DNA of 64,000 nucleotides from Zingiber officinale (taxonomy: Eukaryota > Streptophyta > Magnoliopsida > Zingiberales > Zingiberaceae), in contig NC_056000.1 of the NCBI RefSeq assembly GCF_018446385.1, forward strand, positions 32,938,011-33,002,010, given 5' to 3'. Positions 37,560 to 49,419 of this stretch are shown one piece after another. The first letter of the stretch is position 1. The number at the start of each line of letters is the position of its first letter. A model generated the notes under the pieces. The model was not told where the DNA came from. It saw only the letters and a list, made by a program, of their open reading frames with translations, and did no database searches. A program made the translations under genes and the position numbers.

Positions 37560-38400
37560 AAATTACATTCCTAATTTGACACTTAAATTACCCGCATCCA
37601 ACTATTAACACATATCATAATCTTCTCTCCCTTTAAATCATCCCTCCCTCCAACCATTGACATATAACACATGTCAGAATCTCTCACCCTTTTTAAATTA
37701 TCCATCATCCAACCATAGACACTTGTCAAAACACTCCCTCCATTTAAATTCGTCATTCTTCAACCATTGACACCTGTCAAAACACCCTCTCTCTTTAAAT
37801 TACCCCTCTTCAATGCTTGACATATGTCAGAACCTTCCCTCCATTTAAATTACCCCACTTCTAACCCTTGACACATGTCAAAATCTTTTATCCCTTTAAA
37901 TGACCCCCCTTCCAACCCTTGACACATGTCAAAATCTCTCATCACTTTAAATGGTCCCCCTTTCAACACTTGACATATGTTAAAATCTCTCATCCCTTTA
38001 AATTACCTCTACTTCCAACTCTTGACACATATCAGAACTTCTCACTTTCTTTAAATTACCATCATTTAATCCTTGACACATGTCAGAACCTCCCCTCCCT
38101 TTAAATTACCCACCCTTCAACTCTTGACACATGTCAGAACCTCTCCTCCCCTTAAATTACACACCCTTAAACTCTTGACACATGTCAGAACCTCCCCTCC
38201 CCTTAAATTACCCACCCTTAAACTCTTGACACATGTCAGAACCTCCTCTCCCCTTAAATTACCCACCCTTTAACTCTTGACACATGTCAGAACCTCCCCT
38301 CCCCTTAAATTACCCACCCTTAAACTCTTGACACATGTCAGAACCTCCCCTCCCCTTAAATTACCCACCCTTCAACTTTTGACACGTGTCAAAACATCTC
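37560..38400. repeat. 51-bp tandem array with TGACAcaTGTCA cores in the MULE 5' region
   Basis: About 15 units lie between the subterminal DNA and the transposase start. The last six are regular 51-mers (TTGACACATG starts at about 38126, 38177, 38228, 38279, 38330) and the earlier ones are 55-63 bp and more diverged. Each has CTTGACACATGTCAGAACC, then a C/T-rich stretch and TTAAATTACCC. The core holds inverted half-sites TGACA/TGTCA separated by CA. Confidence 0.9.
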
Positions 38401-39501
38401 CCTTTAAATCCTCCTCTCACACTTCATTTTTAGTCACTCTTCATTCACACCTCCCTTCACTGATATCTCCCTCTCAGCTTCTCCTTCTCTCTTCCTGAAA
38501 ATATGGATGACTATTTGGGCTTATTTTCAGATAGTTGGTCAATTGAGAATGATGTTCCTAGTCAAGATATCTCCAACAACAGTCGCGATTATACAATCGA
38601 ATTTACCACAGATCAGGTTAGTTATTATCATTGTTTTATGTATATTCATTATTTATTTTATAAGTAGAGAAATTATATTAAGATTGATAATGTCATACTT
38701 ATGCATCTTTGTTATATTTTTTTATATAGATATTTAAAAGTAGAGAAGATATGATAAATTGGGTAAAGACAGTTGGTTTGAAGAATGGTATTGTAGTGGT
38801 TATTAAAAATTCTGCTAATTTAAAAGGTGGCAAGCTACCAAAGTGTCATCTTATGTGTGAAAGAGGTGGAAAGTATAAACCGCCACGATATCTAGTTGAT
38901 GGGCAATCCTTAAAAAGAAATACTGGGACTAAAAAATGTGAATGCTCATTTGAGCTGCGAGGTATACCAATACCTCCAGATGGTGTGATGTGGGGTTTAA
39001 GGGTTGTTTGTGGTTTTCATAATCATCAATTAGCAAAATATATTGATGGACATAAGTACCCGAGTAGGTTAAAACCAAAAGAAAAAGAATTTGTGCTTGA
39101 CATGGCCAACAACACCACACCTCGTGAAATTCTTAGTATTTTGAAGGAAAGAGACCCATCAAACACTACGGGGATCAAAAGCATTTATAATGCTATTTTC
39201 ACAAATAAATCTGTTAAACGGGGTGGTCTAAATTCTATTCAGTATATCTTGGACCAATTAATCAAGAAAGAATACCTCCATAAATACCGTATAAATCCAG
39301 ACACCAACGAAATCACAGATATTATTTGGGTTCATCCAAAAAGTCTAGAGTTGTCTGTCAACTTTTCATCTGTGTTGATCATTGATGCCACATACAAGAC
39401 CAATGAGTATCGGATACCACTATTGGAGGTTGTGGGTATCACATCCACAATGCGAACTTACTCACTTATGTTTGCATATCTTAGTAATGAGAAGACAGAG
39501 C

Positions 39502-40584
39502 TGTTGGTGCGGTTAGCACTAACGATTTAACCTAGGTTTTGATGAATGACAAATCAGGTTAAGTTAGTTTGTTGTTGTCTGACACTTTGATCAAGTGTGC
39601 AGGAGAAGCCCAGACAGGTCGACGGGCTGACCGGATGTCTGGCACGAAGCCCAGCTAGGTCGACGGGCTGACCGGATAGTTGGCGAGAAGTCCAAGCGGG
39701 TCGACGGGCTGACCGGACGCTTGGTGAGAAGTCCAGCTAGGTCGATGGCTGACCGGATAGCTGGCGAGAAGTCCAGACGGGTCGAAGGGCTGACCGGACG
39801 TCTGACAGGTGAGTAAAGGTAAGTCACTGAAAGGGAGTGACTGTGAGGACGCGTTCCCGGGAAGGGAACATTAGGCGTCGATCCGGCTTAGATCCATTTC
39901 GGATGTCTAAGTCGAGATCGTGACTAGATTCCGATCTCGGAAAAACGGAATCTAAGTCATACTTTTTCATGTCAAACTCATGAACTGTGCTAACACTTTG
40001 TTTTGCAGGAAATTTATTATATCTGCCTCGGACTAACCTTGTCTTGCAGGAGAAGGACCTGTTCTGGAGAAAGGTGGTCCGGGCGCCCGGGAGGCAAGTT
40101 TTATCCTGATTGCGCGTCGCCACGTGGAGCTCACTGGTTGGACCTGCCAGGTATCACCAGGGCGCCTGGAAGGGATCCGGGGCGCCCTGAGCTTCATATA
40201 AAAGAAGGGGCAAGGGTAGAGCTTCTAACTGAGAACGCTTCGACTGCTTGCTCTGCTGCTCTACGCTCCTGCGACGCCAACAAAGCCCCGACAAAGTGCT
40301 CCTTCTTCTTTGATTAATTTTCTTGTCGGTATCACTTTATTTCCATTAGCATTTCTGTACCTTAATTTGTAATAGTATTTCGAATTGCTAGTGAATTGCC
40401 CAACGAAAGTACTCAAGGAGTACAGGCCTTCGAGTAGGAGTCGTCACAGGCTCCGAACGAAGTAAAAAACACCTTGTTCAGTTTTCCTAAGTTTTTTATT
40501 ATTCCGATGCGCTTAACTCTTATTAACGCGATTTTTTCGAATCGATATTCACCCCCCCCTCTATCGAACGATCACGGTCCTACA
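39502..40584 (+). repeat. 5' LTR of the nested element
   Basis: 1083 bp with TATA motif CATATAAAAG at about 40195-40204. It carries repeated AGGTCGACGGGCTGACCGGA motifs in its first 300 bp. It is almost identical to the 3' LTR except for a 30-40-bp GC-rich indel near 40080-40095. Confidence 0.92.
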
Positions 40585-40586
40585 AG

Positions 40587-40598
40587 TGATATCAGAGC
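40587..40598 (+). other. Primer-binding site (tRNA-Met type)
   Basis: TGATATCAGAGC two bases after the LTR; the usual plant copia site is TGGTATCAGAGC. One G-to-A change. Confidence 0.8.
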
Positions 40599-40886
40599 AG
40601 GTACCGCTCTGATTTGGTGCAACCACCAATCAAGCAAAGGGGGGTCATTTTAAAGAAAAAAAATTAGATATTGTTTGTCTTTTAAATAAAACCTTACGCC
40701 TTTCATTTTTTCCCTCCAAAACGGTTTTTGAAAAATACATCGCCATTTTTTCACCATTGTTTAGTATTTAAAAAATATTACATTTTCAAAATTTTGAAAT
40801 AATATATTTTTTAAAATATTTTATTAATATTTTAATAATATTTTATTATTTTTTCTGAAAATAGTGAAATATTATTTTTTTCAGCA

Positions 40887-42103
40887 TTGCTAATCCAAGA
40901 CCAAGTCTTGGGATTTTTTTTTTCTGTTTCTCTGTGTGTAAGAATAATGACTCTTCAAGAAGGACGGAACCCCCACGAACCACCACCATACGATCAAGAC
41001 TTCAACTACTGGAAGCGATTAATGGAATGCTTCTTAGGAAGTGTAGACATCGATTATATGCTAATTTTGAGGAAACCTTCTCAAAACTCGGAACTGAACA
41101 AAAAGGTAAGTAACATTATTTGTAATGTTTTACCTAACAATATTTTATGCAGATTAGAAAAGTACAAGAATGCATATGAGCTGTGGACCCAGTTGATCAA
41201 GCTTCACGAGACGCCAATGGAGCTAGAAGATCAAGTTAAAGTCAAATATGGACTCAAGTCAAATCCAACGGAGAAGCCTACTGAATTAGGGGTTGCGCTC
41301 AAGGTTAGTAATATTTACCAAAATACCCCTGCTAATAGTAGTTTAAATAATCAGCATGCTGATAAGTATGAAATTAGTTCAAGTATGGTGCATGATAATC
41401 TAGATTTAAATTCAAAATCACAAAATAATCTAGACTCTGATCAAGTCAATCAAGACTCTGATCAATTTGGCATCAACCTTACTTGGTCAAACAGAACAAT
41501 GACCAAATCAATTCAAATAATTTAATTAATCCAGAAAATTTAAAATTAGGTGAGCATTTAGACATAAATAAGTCAAACATTAAAATAAATTTGAATTTAA
41601 ATGATAAAAATGAGAAACTGGATAAATACCTTGATAAAATATTTAATAATCAAGATAAAATCAGTCTAGAAAATGCTATCCAAAACCAAGATAATTTAAT
41701 TAACAAAAAAATAAACTTTAAAGATAAAACTAATCTAATAAATTCAATTAACCATATCAATTTAAAAGACAAAGAAAATATAAGGATAAAATCAAAACGA
41801 AATTTAACAAACTTAAAATTAAATGTTAAAGATAACATATTAAACAAAAATTATCTAGAAATTTCAAAATTAACAATTAATAAAAAGTTAAAAGATAAAC
41901 CGTTAAGAAAATATAATTCAAACAGTTTAGTTAATTCAAATTTAAAAATAAATAAAAACTTAAACTTTAAAAATAAGCTATTAAAGAAAGATAATTCAAT
42001 TAACCCAATAAAATTAAAATTGAAAGAAAATTCAAATATTAAATACACTCTCTTAAAGAAAGATAATTTGACCAATTTAATTAATTCAAAATTAAAAACT
42101 TAA
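40887..42103 (+). pseudogene. Copia-type gag remnant passing into an Asn/Lys-rich frame
   Basis: From the ATG at 40947 (MTLQEGRNPHEPPPYDQDF) to about 41280 the frame resembles the start of SIRE-like gag proteins: FNYWKRLMECFLGSVD, then YELWTQLIKLHETP. The first frame ends at 41523. A second frame, 41483-42103, is almost only Asn, Lys, Leu and Ile, with repeated KINLNL- and KDNLTNLIN-like runs, and has no zinc knuckle. It looks like AT-rich simple sequence that stays open because of its composition. No protease or later domains follow. Confidence 0.6.
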
Positions 42104-42680
42104 ATTTAAATTACAAATTAAACATTACAACTTAACTAAAACCAACTCTAATTATACAAAAATCTTAAATTAAAGACCAATGATTTAGGGGGAGGCTCTA
42201 GAATAGCTGGCACCTCCAAAACTAACTTACCCGACAGGGTAACCCAAACAAACTAACCCGGCAGGGTGATTAGGATTAGTTAAAAAGAGACCACGTCTAA
42301 CTTGAATCCTGGTACTGGTGAAGTTTTTGGATGATAGTACGTTAGGGAAGCTTGGGCATCGCATGTCTAGAAAGATATGGCTTCGATCTGGTGCATTTGG
42401 CCAAGTGGAACTGACCGAAGCTACCCTTAAATGGATCCTAACTAGTTAGACAAAGGTTTAATACTAAGCTCCGTGGATAGAACTATTCGGAAAACCTCGA
42501 AAGGTTGGCTACTTCTAATGACGTCCAAGTGACTCACCAAGCTTAGAAGTTTATCCGAAGAATGCCTATTTGTTGAGACCAAAGCTAAACCTGAATCTAA
42601 CAAAAGTTAAACCAAACTCTATAATTAATCTAATTCATCTCACAAAATTATAGGATTCCCTGATTGATAATCTAGATCGG
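42104..42680. other. Interior of the nested element, no coding
   Basis: Contains remnants such as GGGGGAGGCTCTAGAATAGC (42189) and DNA that may once have encoded gag-pol (42290-42640). No frame is maintained. Confidence 0.4.
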
Positions 42681-42689
42681 GTGAGATGA

Positions 42690-43970
42690 ATAAGGATCAA
42701 ATTAATTTTCAAATTAAATTAAAATTAATTAAAATTAAATTTTGAATTTCAAATTAAAATTAAATTTCGAATTAATTAAAAATTAAATTTCGAATTAAAA
42801 CTAAATTAATTTAAAAAAAAAATAATATTAAATTAACTTTAAAAATTATTTTAAAAATTAAATTAACTTTAAAAAATTATTTTAAAACATTTTAAAATTA
42901 TTTTAAAAACTCTTTTAAAAATCATTTTAAACACTGTTAAAAATTCTTTTAAAAATTATTTTAAAAACTCTTTTAAAAATCATTTTAAAAACTTTAAAAA
43001 ATTATTTTAAAAACTATTTTAAAAATCATTTCAAAAAACTTTAAAAATTTCTTTTAAAAATTATTTTAAAACATTTTAAAATTATTTTAAAAACTCTTTT
43101 AAAAATCATTTTAAAAACTGTTAAAAATTCTTTTAAAAATTATTTTAAAAACTATTTTAAAAATCATTTAAAAAAAAACTTTAAAAAATTATTTTAAAAT
43201 TATTTTAAAACATTTTAAAAATTATTTTAAAAACTCTTTTAAAAAAATCATTTTAAAAACTTTAAAAAATTCTTTAAAAAATTATTTTAAAACATTTTAA
43301 AAATTATTTTAAAAACTCTTTTAAAAATCATTTTAAAAACTTTTAAAAATTATTTTAAAACATTTTAAAATCTTTTTTAACAACTCTTCTAAAAAATCAT
43401 TTTAAAAACTTTAAAAAATTCTTTTAAAAATTATTTTAAAACATTTTAAAAATTATTTTAAAAACTCTTTTAAAAATCAATTTAAAAACTTTAAAAAATT
43501 CTTTTAATTTTTTTTTTTAAAAACACTTTTAAAAAATCATTTTAAAAAACTTTAAAAAATTCTTTTAAAAATTCTTTTAAAAATTATTTTAAAAACTCTT
43601 ATAAAAATCATTTTAAAAACTTTAAATTTTTTTTAAAAACTCTTTTAAAAATCATTTTAAAAACTTTAAAAAATTCTTTTAAAAATTATTTTAAAACATT
43701 TTAAAAATTATTCTAAAAACTCTTTTAAAAAAAATCATTTTAAAAACTTTAAAAAATTATTTTAAAAACTCTTTTAAAAATCATTTTAAAAACTTTAAAA
43801 AATTCTTTTAAAATTTATTTTAAAAACTCTTTTAAAAATCATTTTAAAATCTTTTAAAAAATTATTTTAAAACATTTTAAAAATTATTTTAAAAACTTTT
43901 AAAAATCATTTAAAAACTATTTTAAAAATCATTTAAAAACTATTTTAAAAATTATGTATCATTTTGAAAA
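42690..43970. repeat. TTTTAAAA array
   Basis: About 1.3 kb of interlaced short units: ATTATTTTAAAAACTC, TTTTAAAAATCA, TTTTAAAAACTTTAAAAAATTC. The self-complementary octamer TTTTAAAA (or TTTTAAAAA) recurs roughly every 11-16 bp, more than 80 times. No coding capacity. Confidence 0.95.
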
Positions 43971-45911
43971 ATTCTTCTTATTTTTTTCACTATAATAAAA
44001 TTCTTTTAACTTAAAAAAATAGTAATAATAATACATTATTTCTATAGACTATTTTCACTTTAAAAATTATTATTTTGACCTTAAACTCATTTTTAATCTT
44101 AAACATCATTTTTACTTTAAAACTATTTTTTAATTTAACTTAACTGAAAATTAGATCTTAAATTAAAACTCATTAAAACTTAATTTAAACATTACTTTTC
44201 AACTTAATTTAACCTAACTGAAAATTAAAACTTAAATTAAAACTTAAAAATTTAACTTAAACTTAAAACTCAAACCTAAATTAATCACTGATATTAATTT
44301 TAATCTAAAATCAAAACTGAATTGAACGTATATTAATTGTCATTAAATAATTATAAAAATCATTTTAAAATCCTGTTAGAAATCCCTTAAAAATAATAAT
44401 AATTATAATTCTTTTAAATTCATTTAAAACTTAGACACCTAACTTAACAACTTAAATTCCGTTAACTTTAACTTTAAACTTAATTATGTAATTAATAAGT
44501 AGAACTTCACTATTTAAGTTTAACTTTATTTGAGAACTAAGCTTGATTTGATTAGAACCTAGGTTTAACCTTAGTAAAAATATTAAAATTACTCTAAGTC
44601 ATTTTTTTCTATCAACCTTTAAAATATTAATTATTTTTTAAAACATAATTAAAGTTTGACTTAAATTGAACCTTACTTAACCTTGTTTAATAACGAGTTT
44701 AACTTCAAATTATTACCAACTTTAAACTAAGTTAATCCAACTTAAAAGGAAGTAAATGAAAAGTTAAATTATAACTAACACCTTCATCAACTAATACAAA
44801 ATTTAGATTATATTAAATTATTGAATCAAGCAAAATTTAATCAATAAATTATTAATATTGATTAATTATTGAATTAATAACAACTTATCTTACTTAACAT
44901 TACACTAAAGGTTAACTCATTTCAACTGAATCTAACGTTAATTACGTTTAGTCAAATTTAAATGAACAATTTTATAAAGATAATTATACAATCGCCTAAA
45001 ACACTTAGGTATGAAAATATGTTACGGTTGTAAAATTTTATATTAAGGGGGAGTAATAAATAAGGAGGATTAATAAATTAAAGGAGTATCAAATTCAGGG
45101 GGAGGTTTTTAATTATCTCCTTAAGTGTTATTTTTTAATCTTCTCATTAAAATCTCTCTAGAAAATTCTACCTCAATTTTTTTTCTACTTTGAATATATT
45201 TAGCAAATATTTTCAAAATTTTATGTCAGGTTCAGGGGGAGAAATAAAACTAATTCAGTTTTTCAAATCGAATTTTAAACTTAATTTTGAAAATCAAAGT
45301 TTAAAAATTAATTTTCAAAATCAACCTGTTTAAAATTGTGAAAAATTTCTTAAATCAACTCACAATTATTTGTTTTAAATCACAAACTTTTTATCTTTTT
45401 TACATAGTCCTTGAAAACTGAACTTTTCTAGTATTTTAAACCATGGTTTTGAAACTAGTACTTTTGAACTTTGAAAATTTGATTTTGGAAAAAGAATTCT
45501 ACAAAATTATTTTTGAAAACTAAAAGTAAAGTTCAAAATCATTTTCCTTAATTTTGAAAATTGAATCTTTTACAAACTTAGTGTTGAAAAATTAATTACA
45601 ATCAGTTTTGAAAAATAGATTTGTTTTCAAACTTAGTTTTGGAATCTTGATTTTCAAACTTGTTTGATTTTGAAAACAAGTTTTCAAAAGTTTAAACTCC
45701 CCCAAGTTACATTTTTTCTTACAATTTCTTACTTTATGCTTACTTGACATTTATTCTTTTGATGAATGACAAAGGGGGAGGGTTAGGTGGTTAAGTTAGC
45801 TAAACCAGTTGAGAATACAAACTAACTTTAAAACCACATAAATGCATGTTGTTACTTGCATATGTTTTCACTAACTTAATCAGGTTGTCATTCCATCAAA
45901 AAGGGGGAGAT
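43971..45911. other. AT-rich 3' interior with several GGGGGAG tracts and the polypurine tract
   Basis: No gene. Purine tracts AAGGGGGAG at about 45047, 45098, 45234, 45772 and 45902 recall the PPT-like repeats of SIRE-type elements. The one at 45902-45910 directly precedes the 3' LTR and is the functional candidate. Confidence 0.6.
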
Positions 45912-47028
45912 TGTTGGTGCGGTTAGCACTAACGATTTAACCTAGGTTTTGATGAATGACAAATCAGGTTAAGTTAGTTTGTTGTTGTCTGACACTTTGA
46001 TCAAGTGTGCAGGAGAAGCCCAGACAGGTCGACGGGCTGACCGGATGTCTGGCACGAAGCCCAGCTAGGTCGACGGGCTGACCGGATAGCTGGCGAGAAG
46101 TCCAAGCGGGTCGACGGGCTGACCGGACGCTTGGCGAGAAGTCCAGCTAGGTCGATGGGCTGACCGGATAGCTGGCGAGAAGTCCAGACGGGTCGAAGGG
46201 CTGACCGGACGTCTGACAGGTGAGTAAAGGTAAGTCACTGGAAGGGAGTGACTGTGAGGACGCGTTCCCGGGAAGGGAACATTAGGCGTCGATCCGGCTT
46301 AGATCCATTTCGGATGTCTAAGTCGAGATCGTGACTAGATTCCGGTCTCGGAAAGACGGAATCTAAGTCATACTTTTTCATGTCAAACTCATGAACTGTG
46401 CTAACACTTTGTTTTGCAGGAAATTTATTATACCTGCCTCGGACTAACCTTGTCTTGCAGGAGAAGGACCTGTTCTGGCGAAAGGTGGTCCGGGCGCCAA
46501 GAGGGGATTCGGGCGCCCGGAGGTCCGGGTGCCCGGGAGGTAAGTTTTATCCTGCTTGCGCGTCACCACGTGGAGCTCACTGGTTGGACCTGCCAGGTAT
46601 CACCAGGGCGCCTGGAAGGGATCCGGGGCGCCCTGAGCTTCATATAAAAGAAGGGGCAAGGGTAGAGCTTCTAACTGAGAACGCTTCGACTGCTTGCTCT
46701 GCTGCTCTACGCTCCTGCGACGCCAACAAAGCCCCGACAAAGTGCTCCTTCTTCTTTGATTAATTTTCTTGTCGGTATCACTTTATTTCCATTAGCATTT
46801 CTGTACCTTAATTTGTAATAGTATTTCGAATTGCTAGTGAATTGCCCAACGAAAGTACTCAAGGAGTACGGGCCTTCGAGTAGGAGTCGTCATAGGCTCC
46901 GAACGAAGTAAAAAACACCTTGTTCAGTTTGCCTAAGTTTTTTATTATTCCTCTATGCTTAACTCTTATTAACGCGATTTTTTCGAATCGATATTCACCC
47001 CCCTCTATCGAACGATCACGGTCCTACA
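45912..47028 (+). repeat. 3' LTR of the nested element
   Basis: 1117 bp. It carries an extra ~39 bp (GGGGATTCGGGCGCC... at 46495-46533) compared with the 5' LTR. TATA motif at about 46641-46650. Followed by AGAGC. Confidence 0.92.
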
Positions 47029-48922
47029 AGAGCAACTGACATGGGCATTAGGTACATTAAAGAAGTGGATGGTTGAAAAGAAGGCATCGTTGCCATTGGT
47101 ATTTGTTTCAGATAAGGATTTATTGCTTATTAATGCAATTGAAACATGTTTTCCCAATGCACGTCACATCCTTTGTATTTGGCACATAAACCAGTGCGTA
47201 ATGAAGAAATACGCCCCTATGCTTGGTCTGGAGTGGCAACATTTTTATGCATCATGGCACTCACTCATTAATTCATCGACACAATGGTCTTATCAGCATA
47301 AGTGGGATGCCATGCGCAAAGAGTATCAACGATTCGAGGGTGCTTTAAATTATCTTTGGGATACATGGTTACACCCTTACAAAGAGCGGTTTGTTTCAGC
47401 ATGGGTTGATACATGTATGCACCTCGGGAGCAATTCAAATCAAAGGTATAGTCATTTTATAGTTTTATTATTTAAATTTTGTTCATTATTGTAGTATTTC
47501 AATTCTTTTCAGTATTTAAACACAATGCATTTTTTTTATTATAGGGCAGAATCTGCACATGCGAGATTGAAGTTATATTTGGGAGATACAATGTCATCTC
47601 TACAGACATCTTTTGAAAAAATACATAAGATGTTGAGAATTCAGTTCGGGGATATTAAGAAGTCGTTCGAAAAATCTCTGAACATTCCACGCCATCAACA
47701 TTTACATGATGACATTTTCAGTCAAATAAGGTGTCGGATTTCATTAGAGGCAATGGAGTTGATTTCTGGTCAGCTAAAATCTATTGAGGAAACATCTCAC
47801 TAGCTATCCGGCAGATGCAACTGTTCTATCAAAATTGTATACGGATTGTCATGCGAGCATGATCTTGCACATTACCAGTACTTTTCCATTCCAATTCTGC
47901 TTCAGAGTATCAACGCTCATTGGAGGAGATTGTCGATGCACGCACATCAGTTTAATGATGAGGGAGCAGAACCTAATAGGACATCCCACGTTGTTGAGAT
48001 ATTAGATGGGATGGATCCATATATGCGAGAGCATATGATAAACAAGTTTCTTGATATGATTGATCCATCTCAAAGTACATTCCGAGCTCCTTCATACAAC
48101 ACAGAACATAGAGGTCGACCTACGGGTAGAGATGAGCAAAGTGGACGCCGCATATCTTCTTTTGGAGAAGCATCAACTTCATGATCTAGGGTCTCTCAAC
48201 CGATTGCAACATCTCAAGGGAGAGGAAGACGTGGAAGAGGGTCGAAGGTTCGCAATACTCAAACGACCCATGATCACTCTCCAGTTCCACCCATTCGTGA
48301 TACTTATATTGAGAAATTACCCGTGCCTCTGCAGCGTTATATTTCTCACACTGTTGATGTTTAACCTGATGGTCATTGTGGATTCAGGGCAATAGCTACA
48401 CTAATTGGGTATGGTGAAGAAGGTTGGATTCAAGTACGATTTGAGCTTATAGAAGAGATTCAACAAAATAAGGATCTATATGATCAACTTTATCCAGATC
48501 CAAATTTGGTAACCAATCTATTATTCTCATTGAATTATTTCGAGCAGTGGGCACCAGAAATATATTGGATGGACGCTATGCCTTTGGGAATTGTCATCGC
48601 ATCAAGGTACAATCTTGTACTTCATACATTTGGTGAGAATATTGGGAGTTGTTTTACTCACTTGCCATTAAGAACTCCTCTAGTTACAAACCAAGAGCGT
48701 CGAGAAATAGCTATTGCTCATATTGGCAATCACTTCGTACAAGTTTTCTTATATCCTCATTATCCTGTACCACCCATTCCAACTTGGTGGTGACAACATT
48801 CATCGTATGAAGCTAAAGGATGGGTCACTCGTTACAGGACACGCGCTCATTTGTGGTACGATGTAATAGGTGCACCACCACCAAATGCATCGGGAGCAGA
48901 ATTTGGAGGCAATATTGATTAA

Positions 48923-49419
48923 GATTTCTATATTTATATATTTTTATGTTTTTTTTTTTTGTATTATTACATGTACTCTTCATTTGGGAAAAAAATATGT
49001 TTGTTCCTAAGTTATGAATGTGTTCATTATTAATTGATAGTATTTTTTTTTAGTTTTAAATATAAACTAAAAATAAATAAAAGATTATAAACATATAAAA
49101 AAATTATTGAAAAAAATAAAACTGATAAAAAATTAATAAAGAAATTGATTAAAAAAATAAAATTTAAAAAAATCAATTGAAAAATATAAGTATTATGAAA
49201 AAAATAATAAATTAAATTAATTAAAAAATAAAAATTAAATAAAATTATATAAAATTGGAAAATAAAGTATTGATAAAAAATAATAAATTAAATTAATTAA
49301 AAAATAAAACTAAATAAAATTAAAAATATAATTGTATGAGAGTTATTTTTAAATAAAATTAATTAAAAAATTAAAATTAAATGAGAATTAAATGAAATAA
49401 AAAAAATAAAAAAAAACAA
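48923..49419. repeat. MULE right subterminal AT-rich region
   Basis: Follows the transposase stop at 48920-48922. A-rich strand with repeated AATTAATTAAAAAATAAAA and AAATAAAATTA units, the inverse of 37010-37540. No gene. Confidence 0.7.

Larger units (their letters stand above)
39502..47028 (+). mobile_element. LTR retrotransposon with gag but no pol, nested in the MULE transposase
   Basis: LTRs 39502-40584 and 45912-47028 start TGTTGGTGCGGTTAGCAC and end GATCACGGTCCTACA. The 5-bp target duplication AGAGC is at 39497-39501 and 47029-47033. The primer site TGATATCAGAGC (40587-40598) is one base from the initiator tRNA-Met type. The purine tract AAAAAGGGGGAGA ends at 45910. The interior has a copia-type gag start and then ~4 kb of AT-rich sequence without protease, integrase or RT. 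It is non-autonomous, probably derived from a long-LTR copia (SIRE/Maximus-like) family; this placement is an inference. Confidence 0.93.
38503..48922 (+). pseudogene. MULE transposase with FAR1-like finger, DDE core, SWIM finger and OTU domain
   Basis: Exon 1 is 38503-38616 (MDDYLGLFSDSW), the intron 38617-38729, and exon 2 is 38730-39501 plus 47034-47445 after the nested retrotransposon. A second intron is 47446-47544 and exon 3 is 47545-48922. Together they give 891 codons in one frame. An N-terminal zinc-finger-like region (KCECSFEL...GFHNHQ) spans residues ~75-138. The DDE triad is Asp257 (LIIDATYK), Asp322 (VSDKD) and Glu435 (AESAHARLK). A SWIM finger CX1CX9CXH covers residues 524-538. 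The C-terminal OTU-like protease has Asp708/Cys711 (PDGHCGFRAIA) and His829 (GNHFVQV). Nonsense codons lie at residues 519 (TAG 47801), 646 (TGA 48182), 706 (TAA 48362) and 849 (TGA 48791). The nested LTR element also interrupts it, so it is inactive now. The MULE part is certain by motif; OTU assignment rests on the D-G-x-C box, a spaced histidine and overall pattern. Confidence 0.88.

Noticed and set aside
37919..38498. Repeat-encoded open frames (THVRTSPPLKLPTL-like)
   Set aside because: Product of the 51-bp tandem array, whose length is a multiple of three; no protein feature and no start context beyond the repeat.
40003..40317. Open frame of 104 codons, repeated at 46398-46763
   Set aside because: Both lie within the LTRs of the nested element, downstream or across the TATA box; no known domain.
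43971..45000. Possible pol remnants in the interior of the nested LTR element
   Set aside because: No copia or gypsy motif (YVDD, GKGY, integrase HHCC) visible in any frame; AT-rich filler only.
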